A stretch of DNA of 64,000 nt from the NCBI RefSeq assembly GCF_020400605.1, contig NZ_JAINRD010000015.1, positions 140,332 to 204,331 on the forward strand. The letters are read 5' to 3'. Source of the stretch: Streptomyces aculeolatus (GTDB lineage Bacteria > Actinomycetota > Actinomycetes > Streptomycetales > Streptomycetaceae). How positions within the stretch are numbered: the stretch's first letter is position 1; each line of letters begins with the position of its first letter. Positions 51,369-59,659 of the stretch are shown here, piece after piece. The translations under genes were made by a program, and so were the position numbers. Under the pieces are notes generated by a model. That model saw only the letters and a program-made list of their open reading frames with translations. It was not told the DNA's origin and did not search any database.

Positions 51369-52099
51369 CCTCCCACCCCGCCGGCGCCCGCGAGCCCATC
51401 GCCCGGGCCGAACCGCTCCGCGAAGCCGTCTACCTCCGCGTCGTCGACCTCATCTCCGCCGGCGAGTACGCCCCGGGCGACCCCCTCACCGAGGCCGGCC
51501 TCAGCCGCACCCTCCAGGTCTCCCGCACCCCGGTGCGCGAAGCGCTCCTGCGCCTCCAGGCGGAGGGCGTCCTGCAATCCGCGCTGGCCCGCGGCTTCAC
51601 CGTCCGTCCCCTCGTCCGCCGCGACGCCGCCGAGCTGTACCCCGTCCTGGCGGCCCTCGAAGGGCTCGCCACCCGCACGATCACCTCGCTCGACGCCGCC
51701 ACGACGCGGCGGCTCCACACCACGCTCGACGAACTCGCGCAGTGCGCCGACCCGGTACGCCGCTGGCAGCTCGACACCGAGTGGCACACGACGATCGCCG
51801 CGGCCTCGGGCAACCGCCACCTGCTGGGGATGCTCACCCAGCTGCGGACGAACCTGTCCCGCTACGAGCTGACGTACATGCGCGAGGTCAAGCACCGCGC
51901 GGAGGTCGACGACGAGCACCGGAAGGTGCTGGCGGCGCTCGCCGGAGGCGACTTCGGGCACGCGGCGGACCTGCTGGAGGCCCACTGGCACGACGGCATG
52001 CGCACGATCCTCGACTGGCTCGACGGCGGGGTGGACGGCGGGGTGGACGCGGACGGCGACGGGGAAGCGGACGGCCACGGGGAGCGGCCTGCATCCTGA
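51365..52099 (+). CDS. GntR family regulator, FCD type
   Basis: The 244-residue product has an N-terminal winged helix (REAVYLRVVDLISAGEYAPG; TEAGLSRTLQVSRTPVREAL). A C-terminal FCD helical domain has metal/ligand-binding acidic and His residues (DTEWHTTIAAASGNRHLLGM; DDEHRKVLAALAGGDFGHAA; LLEAHWHDGM). The tail is Gly/Asp-rich. Autoregulation through the upstream palindrome and control of the dehydratase and deformylase are the simplest reading. Confidence 0.93.
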   Translation: MTSHPAGAREPIARAEPLREAVYLRVVDLISAGEYAPGDPLTEAGLSRTLQVSRTPVREALLRLQAEGVLQSALARGFTVRPLVRRDAAELYPVLAALEGLATRTITSLDAATTRRLHTTLDELAQCADPVRRWQLDTEWHTTIAAASGNRHLLGMLTQLRTNLSRYELTYMREVKHRAEVDDEHRKVLAALAGGDFGHAADLLEAHWHDGMRTILDWLDGGVDGGVDADGDGEADGHGERPAS

Positions 52100-52237
52100 C
52101 CGGGAAATACCGGGGCTTTTCGCGTGGTACGGACCGCTGGGTCCGGATTAAATACCTCGCTCATTGACGTGATTCGGCGTGCGTTCGCATGGTGCTCGGT
52201 GGCACACCTCATCCCACGGCGGAGGCGAGCGCGACCG

Positions 52238-53533
52238 ATGAGCACCGGCACCGGGTACGAGCGGCACGTCGACCGGCGGGCCCTGCTGCTGGGCGCCGCG
52301 GGCGCCGGGCGGAACTCCGCGAACTGGCCGGACCCCGAGCCGTACGGGCTCGCCGACACCCGCGCCGACCTGTGGCCGCGCGACGACAACTCCTTCGTGC
52401 TGCCACTGGAGTTGCGCCCCCGCGACGAGGACCTGGGCCGGGTCTGGATGCGCGACACCTACGTCAACTGCTTCGAGGTCGACGGCCGCCCGCTGTACGT
52501 CGCCACCGGCACCAGCCGCGTACCGGGACTGGAGGCGGCCGAGCCGTGGAACGACGGGATCTTCGTCTGGACCGCCCGCTCCCTGCGCGGCCCCTGGCGG
52601 CTCGCCGACACCACCGGCATCCGGCCGGATGCCGAGAAGGGCAAGGTGTGGTCGCCGGAGTTCGCCGGCGAGAACCGCCCGGGACGCACCGTCGTCGCCC
52701 CCTGGCAGGAGCACTGGTACGACGACGAGTTCGGCCGGCGCGGCAACGCCTGGGCGCCGGAGGTGCACTACTTCCGCGGCACCTGGTACATCGTGGCCTG
52801 CATGGGGGCGCACTCGCGGAAGGTCGGCTCGTTCCTGCTGGTCGGTGAGGGCGGACCGGAGGGCCCGTACCGGCTCGCGGAGGGCAACCGCGACAAGCCC
52901 TTCGGGGACCCCATCCCCGGCGGGCCGGCGTACATCGAGCCCGGCGCGCGCCACCACATCGACGGCAGTCTGTACGGCGAGGGCGGCGACGCCTGGCTGG
53001 TCCTCCACAACGACCTGTACGCGAAGTTCCGCGACGACATGGAGGACATCGTCCCCGCGACGGACCTCCCGCGCTTCGAGCAGCAGCGCTACTCCCCCGA
53101 GCCCTACCTCGAAGGCGCCTACGTCTTCAAGCACCACGGAAAGTACTTCCTCCTCCACGCCGCCTGGAACCGCGCCTCCCTCGACCCCTACGGCAGCACC
53201 CGCCACGCCTACGAACCAGGCGGCACCGGCCGCGTCCAATACCAGTACGACGCCGTGGTGGCCGTCGCCGACCGCTTCGAAGGCCCCTACTCCAAGCGCT
53301 GGACCGCCGGCGTCGGCGCCGGCCACAACAACTTCTTCACCGACGCGGACGGGCAACTGTGGGCCACGTTCTTCCGCAACCCCAACTTCGGCCACTGGGC
53401 CGACCCCGCCCGCATCGCCGACGCCGCCGTCCCCGGCGTCGTACGCCTCGAATGGACCGGCCCCCGCAACGCGCGCATCTACGTACAGCGCCGCCGCGGG
53501 CACCCCGTCGATGCGCAGGAAAGGACACCGTGA
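52238..53533 (+). CDS. GH43-like five-bladed beta-propeller glycoside hydrolase
   Basis: The product is 431 residues from the ATG at 52238; GGAGG lies slightly far upstream. An RRALLLGAAGAG segment near the start looks like a remnant export signal without a full hydrophobic core. GH43-type features are present: MRDTYVNCFE with a candidate base Asp, WAPEVHYFRGTWYIVACMG, RHHIDGSLYGEGGDAWLVLH with the pKa-modulating Asp, and EGAYVFKHHGKYFLLHAAW with the candidate acid Glu. Substrates in this group are arabinose-, xylose- or galactose-containing glycans. The stop overlaps the sulfatase start, implying a sulfated sugar. Confidence 0.85.
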   Translation: MSTGTGYERHVDRRALLLGAAGAGRNSANWPDPEPYGLADTRADLWPRDDNSFVLPLELRPRDEDLGRVWMRDTYVNCFEVDGRPLYVATGTSRVPGLEAAEPWNDGIFVWTARSLRGPWRLADTTGIRPDAEKGKVWSPEFAGENRPGRTVVAPWQEHWYDDEFGRRGNAWAPEVHYFRGTWYIVACMGAHSRKVGSFLLVGEGGPEGPYRLAEGNRDKPFGDPIPGGPAYIEPGARHHIDGSLYGEGGDAWLVLHNDLYAKFRDDMEDIVPATDLPRFEQQRYSPEPYLEGAYVFKHHGKYFLLHAAWNRASLDPYGSTRHAYEPGGTGRVQYQYDAVVAVADRFEGPYSKRWTAGVGAGHNNFFTDADGQLWATFFRNPNFGHWADPARIADAAVPGVVRLEWTGPRNARIYVQRRRGHPVDAQERTP

Positions 53534-55002
53534 CCTGCCCCACCGCGCCCAACATCGTGTTCGTGATGACCGACCAGCACCGCCCCGACTTCATGGCGGG
53601 CGAGGGCTTCGGCCTGGACACCATGCCCTTCCTCGACTCCCTCGCGGCCGGCGGCGTCCGGTTCCGCCGCGCGTACACCACCGCCCCCGCCTGCGTCCCC
53701 GCCCGCACCAGCCTGCTCACCGGCCGGTGGCCGAGCACCCACCGGGTGCGGCAGAACTCCACCCCGCAGGGCGTGGTCCGCGGCGACGACCTGCTCGACG
53801 TCCTCGGCGGCGCCGGCTACCAGCGCTTCTACGCCGGGAAGACCCACATGTACCGCGGCCGGAAGGAGTTCTTCGAGGCCTTCTCCGGCCCGTACGGGCA
53901 CGAGAGCGGCCCCGACGAGACCCCCGAGCAGCAGGAGTTCGCCGCCTGGCTGCGCTCCGTCGACCACGGTCCGACGACCGAGCCGACCCCGTTCCCGGTG
54001 GAGCTGCAGTTCGCGCACCGGATCGTCTCGGACGCCATCGGGCAGATCGACGCCCGCGACCCCGACCGGCCGTTCTTCTCCTGGGTGTCGATGCCCGAGC
54101 CGCACAACCCGTACCAGGCGCCGGAGCCGTACTTCTCGATGTTCGGCGAGGACGAGGTCCCCGCGCGCGCCTGCGGCCCCGAGGCCGCGGAGCGCAAGGG
54201 CGGCGCGTACAAGTGGCTGCGGGAGCTGGTGGAGGAGAAGCGGCCCGGGTACGACCGGCTCTGGCGGCGGTACCGCGCCACGTACTGCGGGATGCTCCGC
54301 CTCATCGACGACCAGCTCCGCCGGCTCGTCGACCACCTGAAGGCGCAGGACGTCTGGCGGGACACCCTGCTGATCTTCCTCGCCGACCACGGGGACTACG
54401 CGGGCGACTACGGCCTCCAGCGCAAGGGCGCCGGGATGCCGGAGGTGCTGGCGCGGATCCCGATGGTCGTGCACGGCTGCGGCGTCGAGCCCCGGGACAA
54501 CCGCCGGGACTTCGTCTCGCTCGCCGACATCCTGCCCACCCTCTGCGAGGTGATCGGCCGGCCCATCCCCCTCGGCGTCCAGGGCCGCAGCCTGTGGCAG
54601 ATGCTCTCCGGCGCCGACTACCCGGCCGCCGAGTTCGCCGACATCATCACCGAGCGCGGCTACGGCGGCCTCCCGTACCCGGACGACGCGCGGCCGGAGC
54701 TGCACTTCCCGTACGAGGGCACCAGGTACGACGAGCTGAACACCGTGACGCAGAGCGGCTTCTCGCGGATGCTGCGGCACGACCGCTACAAGCTCTACCA
54801 GCACGTGGACGGGACGGGCGAGCTGTACGACGTCGTCGCCGACCCGATGGAGCTGGACGACCGCTGGAACCGGCCGGACATGCGGCGCGTGCAGACCGAT
54901 CTCCAACAGCGGCTGCACCGCTGGTCGCTCCGCCTGACCGACGACCTCCCGGACGGCGTCTACGACCCGAAGCTGCCCCCGCACAACTGGCACCGGTCCT
55001 GA
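53530..55002 (+). CDS. type I sulfatase
   Basis: The product is 490 residues from the GTG at 53530, with GAAAGGA upstream. Metal-binding Asp15 (VFVMTDQHRPD) and the sulfatase signature APACVPARTSLLTGRW are intact; Cys55 of CVPAR is the residue normally converted to formylglycine. LADHGDYAGDYG supplies the later Asp/His ligands, and a C-terminal sub-domain (LMRHDRYKLY-type RMLRHDRYKLYQHV) is present. There is no signal peptide, so it would act in the cytoplasm after sugar import. Coupled to the GH43-like gene by overlap. Likely desulfates a glycan fragment. Confidence 0.94.
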   Translation: MTCPTAPNIVFVMTDQHRPDFMAGEGFGLDTMPFLDSLAAGGVRFRRAYTTAPACVPARTSLLTGRWPSTHRVRQNSTPQGVVRGDDLLDVLGGAGYQRFYAGKTHMYRGRKEFFEAFSGPYGHESGPDETPEQQEFAAWLRSVDHGPTTEPTPFPVELQFAHRIVSDAIGQIDARDPDRPFFSWVSMPEPHNPYQAPEPYFSMFGEDEVPARACGPEAAERKGGAYKWLRELVEEKRPGYDRLWRRYRATYCGMLRLIDDQLRRLVDHLKAQDVWRDTLLIFLADHGDYAGDYGLQRKGAGMPEVLARIPMVVHGCGVEPRDNRRDFVSLADILPTLCEVIGRPIPLGVQGRSLWQMLSGADYPAAEFADIITERGYGGLPYPDDARPELHFPYEGTRYDELNTVTQSGFSRMLRHDRYKLYQHVDGTGELYDVVADPMELDDRWNRPDMRRVQTDLQQRLHRWSLRLTDDLPDGVYDPKLPPHNWHRS

Positions 55003-55016
55003 AGGAGGCACGGCGC

Positions 55017-55691
55017 ATGCACCCCGGAGCGACCCCCCGCCGCCCCGACGGCGGCCGGCACCCGCTGCCTCCCCCGTCCCGCCGTACGGTCCTGCGCGGC
55101 ACCGCCGCCGTCACGCTGACCGCCGCGGCCACCCAGGCCGCCGCATCCGCGGCCTTCGCCGCCCCGGCCGCCGGGGCCGCTGCCGTCGACCACCCGGGCG
55201 CACACTGGCTGCCCGCCTCCCCCGCCAACTACCGGGCCGCCCGCCGCCCGCACAGCCACGCCGTGGACCGCGTGGTCGTCCACGTCACGCAGGAGGACTT
55301 CGAGGACACCGCGGCCGCCTTCCGGGATTCCGGGCGGCGGGTCTCGGCCCACTACCTGGTGCGCTCGGCGGACGGCCGGATCGGCCAGTGCGTACGGGAG
55401 AAGGACATCGCCCTGCACAGCGGGGACCCCGGCCACGACGAGCGCAGCATCGGCATCGAGCACGAGGGCCGGGGGCACGACCCCCGCTGGTTCACGGAGG
55501 AGATGTACGCCGCGTCCGCGGCGCTCACCGCCGGCGTGTGCGCCCGGTACGGGATCCCGCCGGACCGCGCGCACATCCTGGGCCACGCCGAGGTGCCGGG
55601 CACGCTCCACACCGACCCGGGCGCCAACTGGGACTGGGACCGCTATCTCACGCTGGTACGGGCCGGCCTGGCGGTGCGCCGGGGTCCGTGA
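55017..55691 (+). CDS. Tat-exported N-acetylmuramoyl-L-alanine amidase (amidase_2)
   Basis: The product is 224 residues from the ATG at 55017, preceded by AAGGAGG. The Tat signal is SRRTVLRGTAAVTLTAAATQ with cleavage near AFAAP. The catalytic domain shows VVVHVTQ (His89), VSAHYLVRSADGRIGQCV, HDERSIGIEHEGRG and HILGHAEVPGTLHTDPGANW with zinc ligands His198 and Asp200. It cuts the amide between muramic acid and the peptide stem outside the cell. It starts 14 bases after the sulfatase stop, so it may share the transcript, though the link in function is not obvious. Confidence 0.92.
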   Translation: MHPGATPRRPDGGRHPLPPPSRRTVLRGTAAVTLTAAATQAAASAAFAAPAAGAAAVDHPGAHWLPASPANYRAARRPHSHAVDRVVVHVTQEDFEDTAAAFRDSGRRVSAHYLVRSADGRIGQCVREKDIALHSGDPGHDERSIGIEHEGRGHDPRWFTEEMYAASAALTAGVCARYGIPPDRAHILGHAEVPGTLHTDPGANWDWDRYLTLVRAGLAVRRGP

Positions 55692-55715
55692 CGGCCGGCT
55701 CTCCGGCGGGCCGTC
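55690..55715. terminator. bidirectional hairpin between convergent genes
   Basis: GACGGCC pairs with GGCCGTC around a GC-rich inner loop. It starts at the last bases of the amidase stop and lies seven bases before the end of the convergent hydrolase gene. No T-run. Confidence 0.5.
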
Positions 55716-55722
55716 CCGGCCC

Positions 55723-56445
55723 TCAACCGAGCGACCGGGCCGCGTCGTCGATGAGCCGGGCCACCGCCTCGGGCTTCGAGACCGACACCGCGTGGCTGGC
55801 GTCGAGCGTCACCGTGCGGGCCTTCGCGCGGTCCGCCATGAACCGCTGCGCGGCCACCGGGATGTTCCTGTCCTCCGTCGTGAGCAGGGCCCAGGACGGC
55901 ACGGACTTCCAGGCCGCGGCGCCCGCGCCCGCCTCCAGCGCGGCGCTGGTGATGGGGCGCTGGGAGACGGCCATCTGCTGCGCCGTGGTGGCGGGCACGT
56001 CCGCGGCGAACTGGCCGTGGAACTTGTCCTGGTCGATGTAGAGGTCCGTGACCTCGCTGCCGTCGGGCAGCGAGGTGGGCACTTCCTTCAGCGTCTCGCC
56101 GAGGGTGCTGCCGGGGTACTTTCCGGACAGCTCCGCCGCGCTCTCGCCCTCGTCGGGCAGGAAGGCGGCGGCGTACACGAGCGCCTTCACGTTCTCGTTC
56201 CCGGCGGCGGCCTCGGTGATCACGGAGCCGCCGTAGGAGTGCCCGGCCAGGACGACGGGGCCCTCGATGCCGGCGAGTACGTCCTTGAGGTAGGCGGCGT
56301 CGGTGCGCAGGCCGCGCAGCGGGTTGGCGGGGGCGACGACCGGATAGCCCTGGTGCGTCAGCTTCTCGACGACGCCGTTCCAGCTCGATCCGTCGGCGAA
56401 GGCGCCGTGGACGAGGACGACGGTCGGCAGCTTGGCGTTCGGCAT
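55723..56445 (-). CDS. alpha/beta hydrolase
   Basis: The product is 240 residues from the ATG at 56445, with GGAGG upstream. The oxyanion region is VVLVHGAFADGSSWNGV, nucleophile elbow Ser in VLAGHSYGGSVI (about residue 75), the acid near LLTTEDRNIPVAAQ and catalytic His in DASHAVSVSKPEAV. This is the EstC/salicylate-esterase-like small group common in actinobacteria. Substrate unknown. A strong inverted repeat lies about 75 bp upstream. Confidence 0.92.
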   Translation of the reverse strand: MPNAKLPTVVLVHGAFADGSSWNGVVEKLTHQGYPVVAPANPLRGLRTDAAYLKDVLAGIEGPVVLAGHSYGGSVITEAAAGNENVKALVYAAAFLPDEGESAAELSGKYPGSTLGETLKEVPTSLPDGSEVTDLYIDQDKFHGQFAADVPATTAQQMAVSQRPITSAALEAGAGAAAWKSVPSWALLTTEDRNIPVAAQRFMADRAKARTVTLDASHAVSVSKPEAVARLIDDAARSLG

Positions 56446-56518
56446 GGGAGCCTCCGTGGCTTGTTTCGTACGCCGCCGGCGGCTTCCGGCGACACCAATG
56501 AAACTAGCGCACAATTAC

Positions 56519-56530
56519 CTTGTACACAAG
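56519..56530. promoter_or_regulatory. candidate repressor site upstream of alpha/beta hydrolase
   Basis: CTTGT-AC-ACAAG is a perfect 5-bp dyad with a two-base spacer in an AT-rich patch, 74 bp before the hydrolase ATG. The dyad resembles sites of HxlR- and TetR-type repressors; no regulator gene is adjacent. Confidence 0.45.
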
Positions 56531-56694
56531 TTACTTGAGGGCGAGTCGCATCGAGGGGGCGCGCCCGATCTCCTCGCACGCCCCTGGCGTTTTGGCGGTA
56601 CGTGACTCCGCATGTAGCGTGTGCGGCTTCCCCGGCCCGGCCCTTGGTCAACTCGCCGGTGAAGCACAGCAGTCGAGGATGATCGAAGGTCGAA

Positions 56695-57441
56695 ATGAAG
56701 TACGTCATACGCGGGCGCCGGGTCGCCGTCGCGGCGGCAGGGGCGGCGGCGCTGCTCGCGCTGACCGCCTGCGGCAGCGACGACGACGGCGGGAGCGAAG
56801 CGAGCGGCGGTCCCGCGCAGGCGGACGCCGTGGAGGCGATGCGCTCCGCCACGTCCGTGCACGCGGTCGGCGAGATGATCGTGGTCGCCGACCCCGCCCA
56901 GGTCGACGTGCAGACGGACAAGAAGGGCAACTGCGTCGGCAGCGCGAAGGAGGGCGAGAAGGGCGCGGTCGAGTTCGTCATGCAGGGCGACACCGCGTGG
57001 CTGAAGCCGGACGCCGCGTACCTGGAGTCCGAGATGATGTACGACGCCGAGCTGATCGCCGAGGTCGAGGGCTCGTACCTGGAGCAGCCGAAGTCCGACG
57101 TCCCGACGGCCCTCGCGGACCTGTGCAACCTGGGCACGTACGTCGAACAGACCGACAGCGTCGTGTCGTTCAGCCCGGAGATGACGCAGAAGGAGAAGAC
57201 GGAGCACGAGGGCGTCGCGGTCGTGCCGTACGTGAACGAGGACCCCTCGACCAGCGACGGCGCCAGCATGAAGATCGCCGCCGAGGGCAAGCCGTACCCG
57301 GTGACCATCACGGACCCGGAGGGCGCGGAAGTCGACCTGGCCTTCTCGGCGTTCGGCAAGCCCGTCAAGGCGGAGGCGCCGGCCGCGGAGTCGGTGCTGA
57401 CCGAGGACCAGCTCTCGGACATCCGGCTGGAGCAGATGTAG
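56695..57441 (+). CDS. lipoprotein (LppX/LprG-like or DUF-type)
   Basis: The 248-residue product has a lipoprotein signal peptide ending at lipobox LTAC with Cys26, followed by an acidic linker (GSDDDGGSEASGG). The mature domain is beta-rich: RSATSVHAVGEMIVVADPAQ, KGAVEFVMQGDTAWLKPDAA, VVSFSPEMTQKEKTEHEGVA and GKPYPVTITDPEGAEVDLAF. The layout, strands interrupted by a trial phrase like DTAWLK and then YPVTI, fits the streptomycete LppX/LprG-type convex fold. Membrane-anchored; may carry a lipid or act as a sensor. Monocistronic, with a strong terminator after it. Confidence 0.85.
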   Translation: MKYVIRGRRVAVAAAGAAALLALTACGSDDDGGSEASGGPAQADAVEAMRSATSVHAVGEMIVVADPAQVDVQTDKKGNCVGSAKEGEKGAVEFVMQGDTAWLKPDAAYLESEMMYDAELIAEVEGSYLEQPKSDVPTALADLCNLGTYVEQTDSVVSFSPEMTQKEKTEHEGVAVVPYVNEDPSTSDGASMKIAAEGKPYPVTITDPEGAEVDLAFSAFGKPVKAEAPAAESVLTEDQLSDIRLEQM

Positions 57442-57460
57442 CGGGCGGCGGCGCCGCCCG
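57442..57460 (+). terminator. terminator after the lipoprotein gene
   Basis: CGGGCGGC and GCCGCCCG form a perfect 8-bp stem around a three-base loop, followed by TT, directly after the stop codon. Confidence 0.75.
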
Positions 57461-57559
57461 TTCGCGAGACGGCGGCGGTACGGGTCGGGGGGCTCGTACC
57501 GTCGCCGTCGGCCGTCCGGTGCCCGTCGCCCGCCGCAGACCGGTGCCTACGATGGTGAC

Positions 57560-58954
57560 ATGGCTGGGGCGAGCGGTCTGCTGATCGCGGGCCGGTACCG
57601 GTTGGACCGACCGGTGGGGCAGGGTGGCATGGGCCGGGTCTGGAGCGCCCGCGACGAGCTGCTCGACAGACGGGTCGCGGTCAAGGAGATCCTCTTCGAC
57701 CCCGACGTCGCCGACAGGCAGCGCGAGAAGCAGCTGCGCCGCATGGTCGGCGAGGCCCGCGCGGCGGCCCGGCTCAACCACCCGGGCATCACCACGGTGT
57801 ACGACGTCGTCGAGCACGACGGCGCCCCGGTGATCGTGATGGAGTTCGTCGCCGGCCGCTCCCTGGCCGCCGTCCTGCGGGAACGCACGCGGCTGCCGGT
57901 GCCGCGGGTCGCCGAGATCGGGGTCCAGGTCCTCGACGCCCTCACCGAGGCGCACGCCGCGGGCGTCGTCCACCGCGACCTGAAACCGGACAACATCATG
58001 GTGACCGACCGCCGGGCAGTCATCACCGACTTCGGCATCGCCGCCATCGCCGACGCGGTCGGCCCCGAGGGGACGGCGGGCCTGACCACCACCGGCGGCA
58101 TGCTGGGCACGCCCGCGTACGCCTCCCCCGAGCAGATGAGCGGCGAGCCGGCGACGGCCGCCTCCGACATGTGGTCCTTCGGCGCCACCCTCTACGCGGC
58201 CGTGGAGGGCCGCCTCCCCTTCCACGGCGCCGACCTGTGGACCCTGCGCCAGTCCATCTGCGAATCCGACCCCGCGCCCTTCCGCCACGCCGGCGCCCTG
58301 GCCCCGATCGTCACCGCGCTGCTGGCCAAGAACCCCTCGTCCCGCGCGACCCTCGCCGCCGCGGCGGCGGAACTCCGCGCCCACACCCCCGCGGCACCGC
58401 CGCCGGAGCACGGGGGCCACAAACCCCGCCGCTGGGGCCGCCTCCTCCCCACCCGCCGCGCGGCACCGGCCCCGGCACCCGCACCCGTCCCGCCGCCCGC
58501 GTACGCCCCGGATGTGCCCCCGACGCGGGTCATGCGGGCGGACCCGGTGGAGGAGCTGGAACGTACGGCACGGGAACGGCTGCACGGCCAGGTCGAGATG
58601 CACCTGGGCCTCCTGGCCGTCATCGCCGCGGCGCCGCCGTCGGACGCGGACCTGCTGACGGGCCTGAAGAACCTCAAGGACACGCACACCCACCGGGTGG
58701 GCCGCATCCTGGAGGACGAGGCCCACAAGCTGCTGCGCTTACGCGATCTGGAGGACGAGGCGTCCCGCCGGGCATGGGAGCCGTACGCCACCCACCACGG
58801 CGAATGGCTCGCCGCCCGGCGCCACGCGCTCACGGCACTGGACGAGACGCTGGGACTGTCGGAGTCGCTGCTGACGGGCGAGAGCCCGCGGGACGCGCTG
58901 CTCGTCGTGGTCGCGGCGTTCAGAGCCCACCTGCTCGCCCTTCAGTCGGACTGA
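57560..58954 (+). CDS. Ser/Thr protein kinase, soluble
   Basis: The 464-residue product has a kinase domain at residues 10-275: glycine loop GQGGMGRVW, Lys in RRVAVKEI, VVHRDLKPDNIMV, TDFGIAAIAD, and GTPAYASPEQMSGEPATAAS as activation/APE region. A Pro/Ala-rich linker (about 280-325) leads to a C-terminal helical domain of 140 residues (RTARERLHGQVEMHLGLLAV; EDEAHKLLRLRDLEDEASRR). There is no membrane helix or PASTA repeat, unlike PknB. Substrates unknown. Confidence 0.93.
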   Translation: MAGASGLLIAGRYRLDRPVGQGGMGRVWSARDELLDRRVAVKEILFDPDVADRQREKQLRRMVGEARAAARLNHPGITTVYDVVEHDGAPVIVMEFVAGRSLAAVLRERTRLPVPRVAEIGVQVLDALTEAHAAGVVHRDLKPDNIMVTDRRAVITDFGIAAIADAVGPEGTAGLTTTGGMLGTPAYASPEQMSGEPATAASDMWSFGATLYAAVEGRLPFHGADLWTLRQSICESDPAPFRHAGALAPIVTALLAKNPSSRATLAAAAAELRAHTPAAPPPEHGGHKPRRWGRLLPTRRAAPAPAPAPVPPPAYAPDVPPTRVMRADPVEELERTARERLHGQVEMHLGLLAVIAAAPPSDADLLTGLKNLKDTHTHRVGRILEDEAHKLLRLRDLEDEASRRAWEPYATHHGEWLAARRHALTALDETLGLSESLLTGESPRDALLVVVAAFRAHLLALQSD

Positions 58955-58972
58955 GCGTCGCCGGGACGCGCG

Positions 58973-59647
58973 TCAGTCCACCACGGATTGCGCGAGGCGA
59001 AAGCCCACGTCCTCGACCCGGAAGGTCGGGTGGCTGCGCCGCCGCACCGAGGCCCGGCAACTCCAGTGCTCGTCGAACCAGCCACCTCCGCGCAGCACCC
59101 GGTAGCTGCCGTAGACCTCGGGGTCGTAGAGGTCCCAGCACCACTCCCACGCATTGCCGAGCATGTCGTAGAGGCCCCACGGATTGGGCTGCTTGCCGCC
59201 CACGTCGTGGATCCGCTCATCCGAGTTGCCGCGGTACCAGGCGATGTCGTCCAGCGGCCCGTAGCGCGGGCCCGACGTGCCGGCACGGCAGGCGTACTCC
59301 CACTCCGCTTCGGTCGGCAGCCGGTACCCGCCGGCCGCGGTGTCCCACCCGACGCCTTCCCCGCCGGCCTCGAGGCGATAGGCCGACGCGAAGCCATGGG
59401 CCCGGGACAGTCCGTTGCAGAACCGGACCGCGTCCCGCCAGGAAACCCCCTCGACGGGCAGCCGGCTTCCCTGGGCGCTGCTCGGCCGCCGGCCGGTGAC
59501 CTCCGCGTACAGCGCCTGGGTGACCGGATATACCGCCATCCGGAAGGGTGCGAGCTCGACCACCCAACTGCGCCGCGTCCGCCGGTCCGACAGTGTGACG
59601 TGCCCCGGCGGGACCTCGGTCATCCCCTGCTCTGCGCTGACGCCCAT
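58973..59647 (-). CDS. SUMF1/FGE-fold protein, probably not an FGE
   Basis: The 224-residue product has the formylglycine-generating-enzyme fold: RMAVYPVTQALYAEVTGRR, PVEGVSWRDAVRFCNGLSR, GYRLPTEAEWEYACRAGTSG, GLYDMLGNAWEWCWDLYD and YRVLRGGGWFDEHWSCRAS, then VGFRLA. True FGEs use two cysteines near the C-terminus to bind copper and form the disulphide; only one Cys (WSCRAS) is found there. The protein is shorter than FGE (about 290). It is 4 kb from the sulfatase and probably has another role, such as an oxidoreductase or binding domain of this fold. Confidence 0.88.
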   Translation of the reverse strand: MGVSAEQGMTEVPPGHVTLSDRRTRRSWVVELAPFRMAVYPVTQALYAEVTGRRPSSAQGSRLPVEGVSWRDAVRFCNGLSRAHGFASAYRLEAGGEGVGWDTAAGGYRLPTEAEWEYACRAGTSGPRYGPLDDIAWYRGNSDERIHDVGGKQPNPWGLYDMLGNAWEWCWDLYDPEVYGSYRVLRGGGWFDEHWSCRASVRRRSHPTFRVEDVGFRLAQSVVD

Positions 59648-59659
59648 GAACAGGCGATC

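Noticed and set aside
52629..55691. 1020-codon frame joining GH43-like, sulfatase and amidase DNA
   Set aside because: Only its last 224 codons (the amidase) show real protein character; the rest is a shadow of the two upstream genes.
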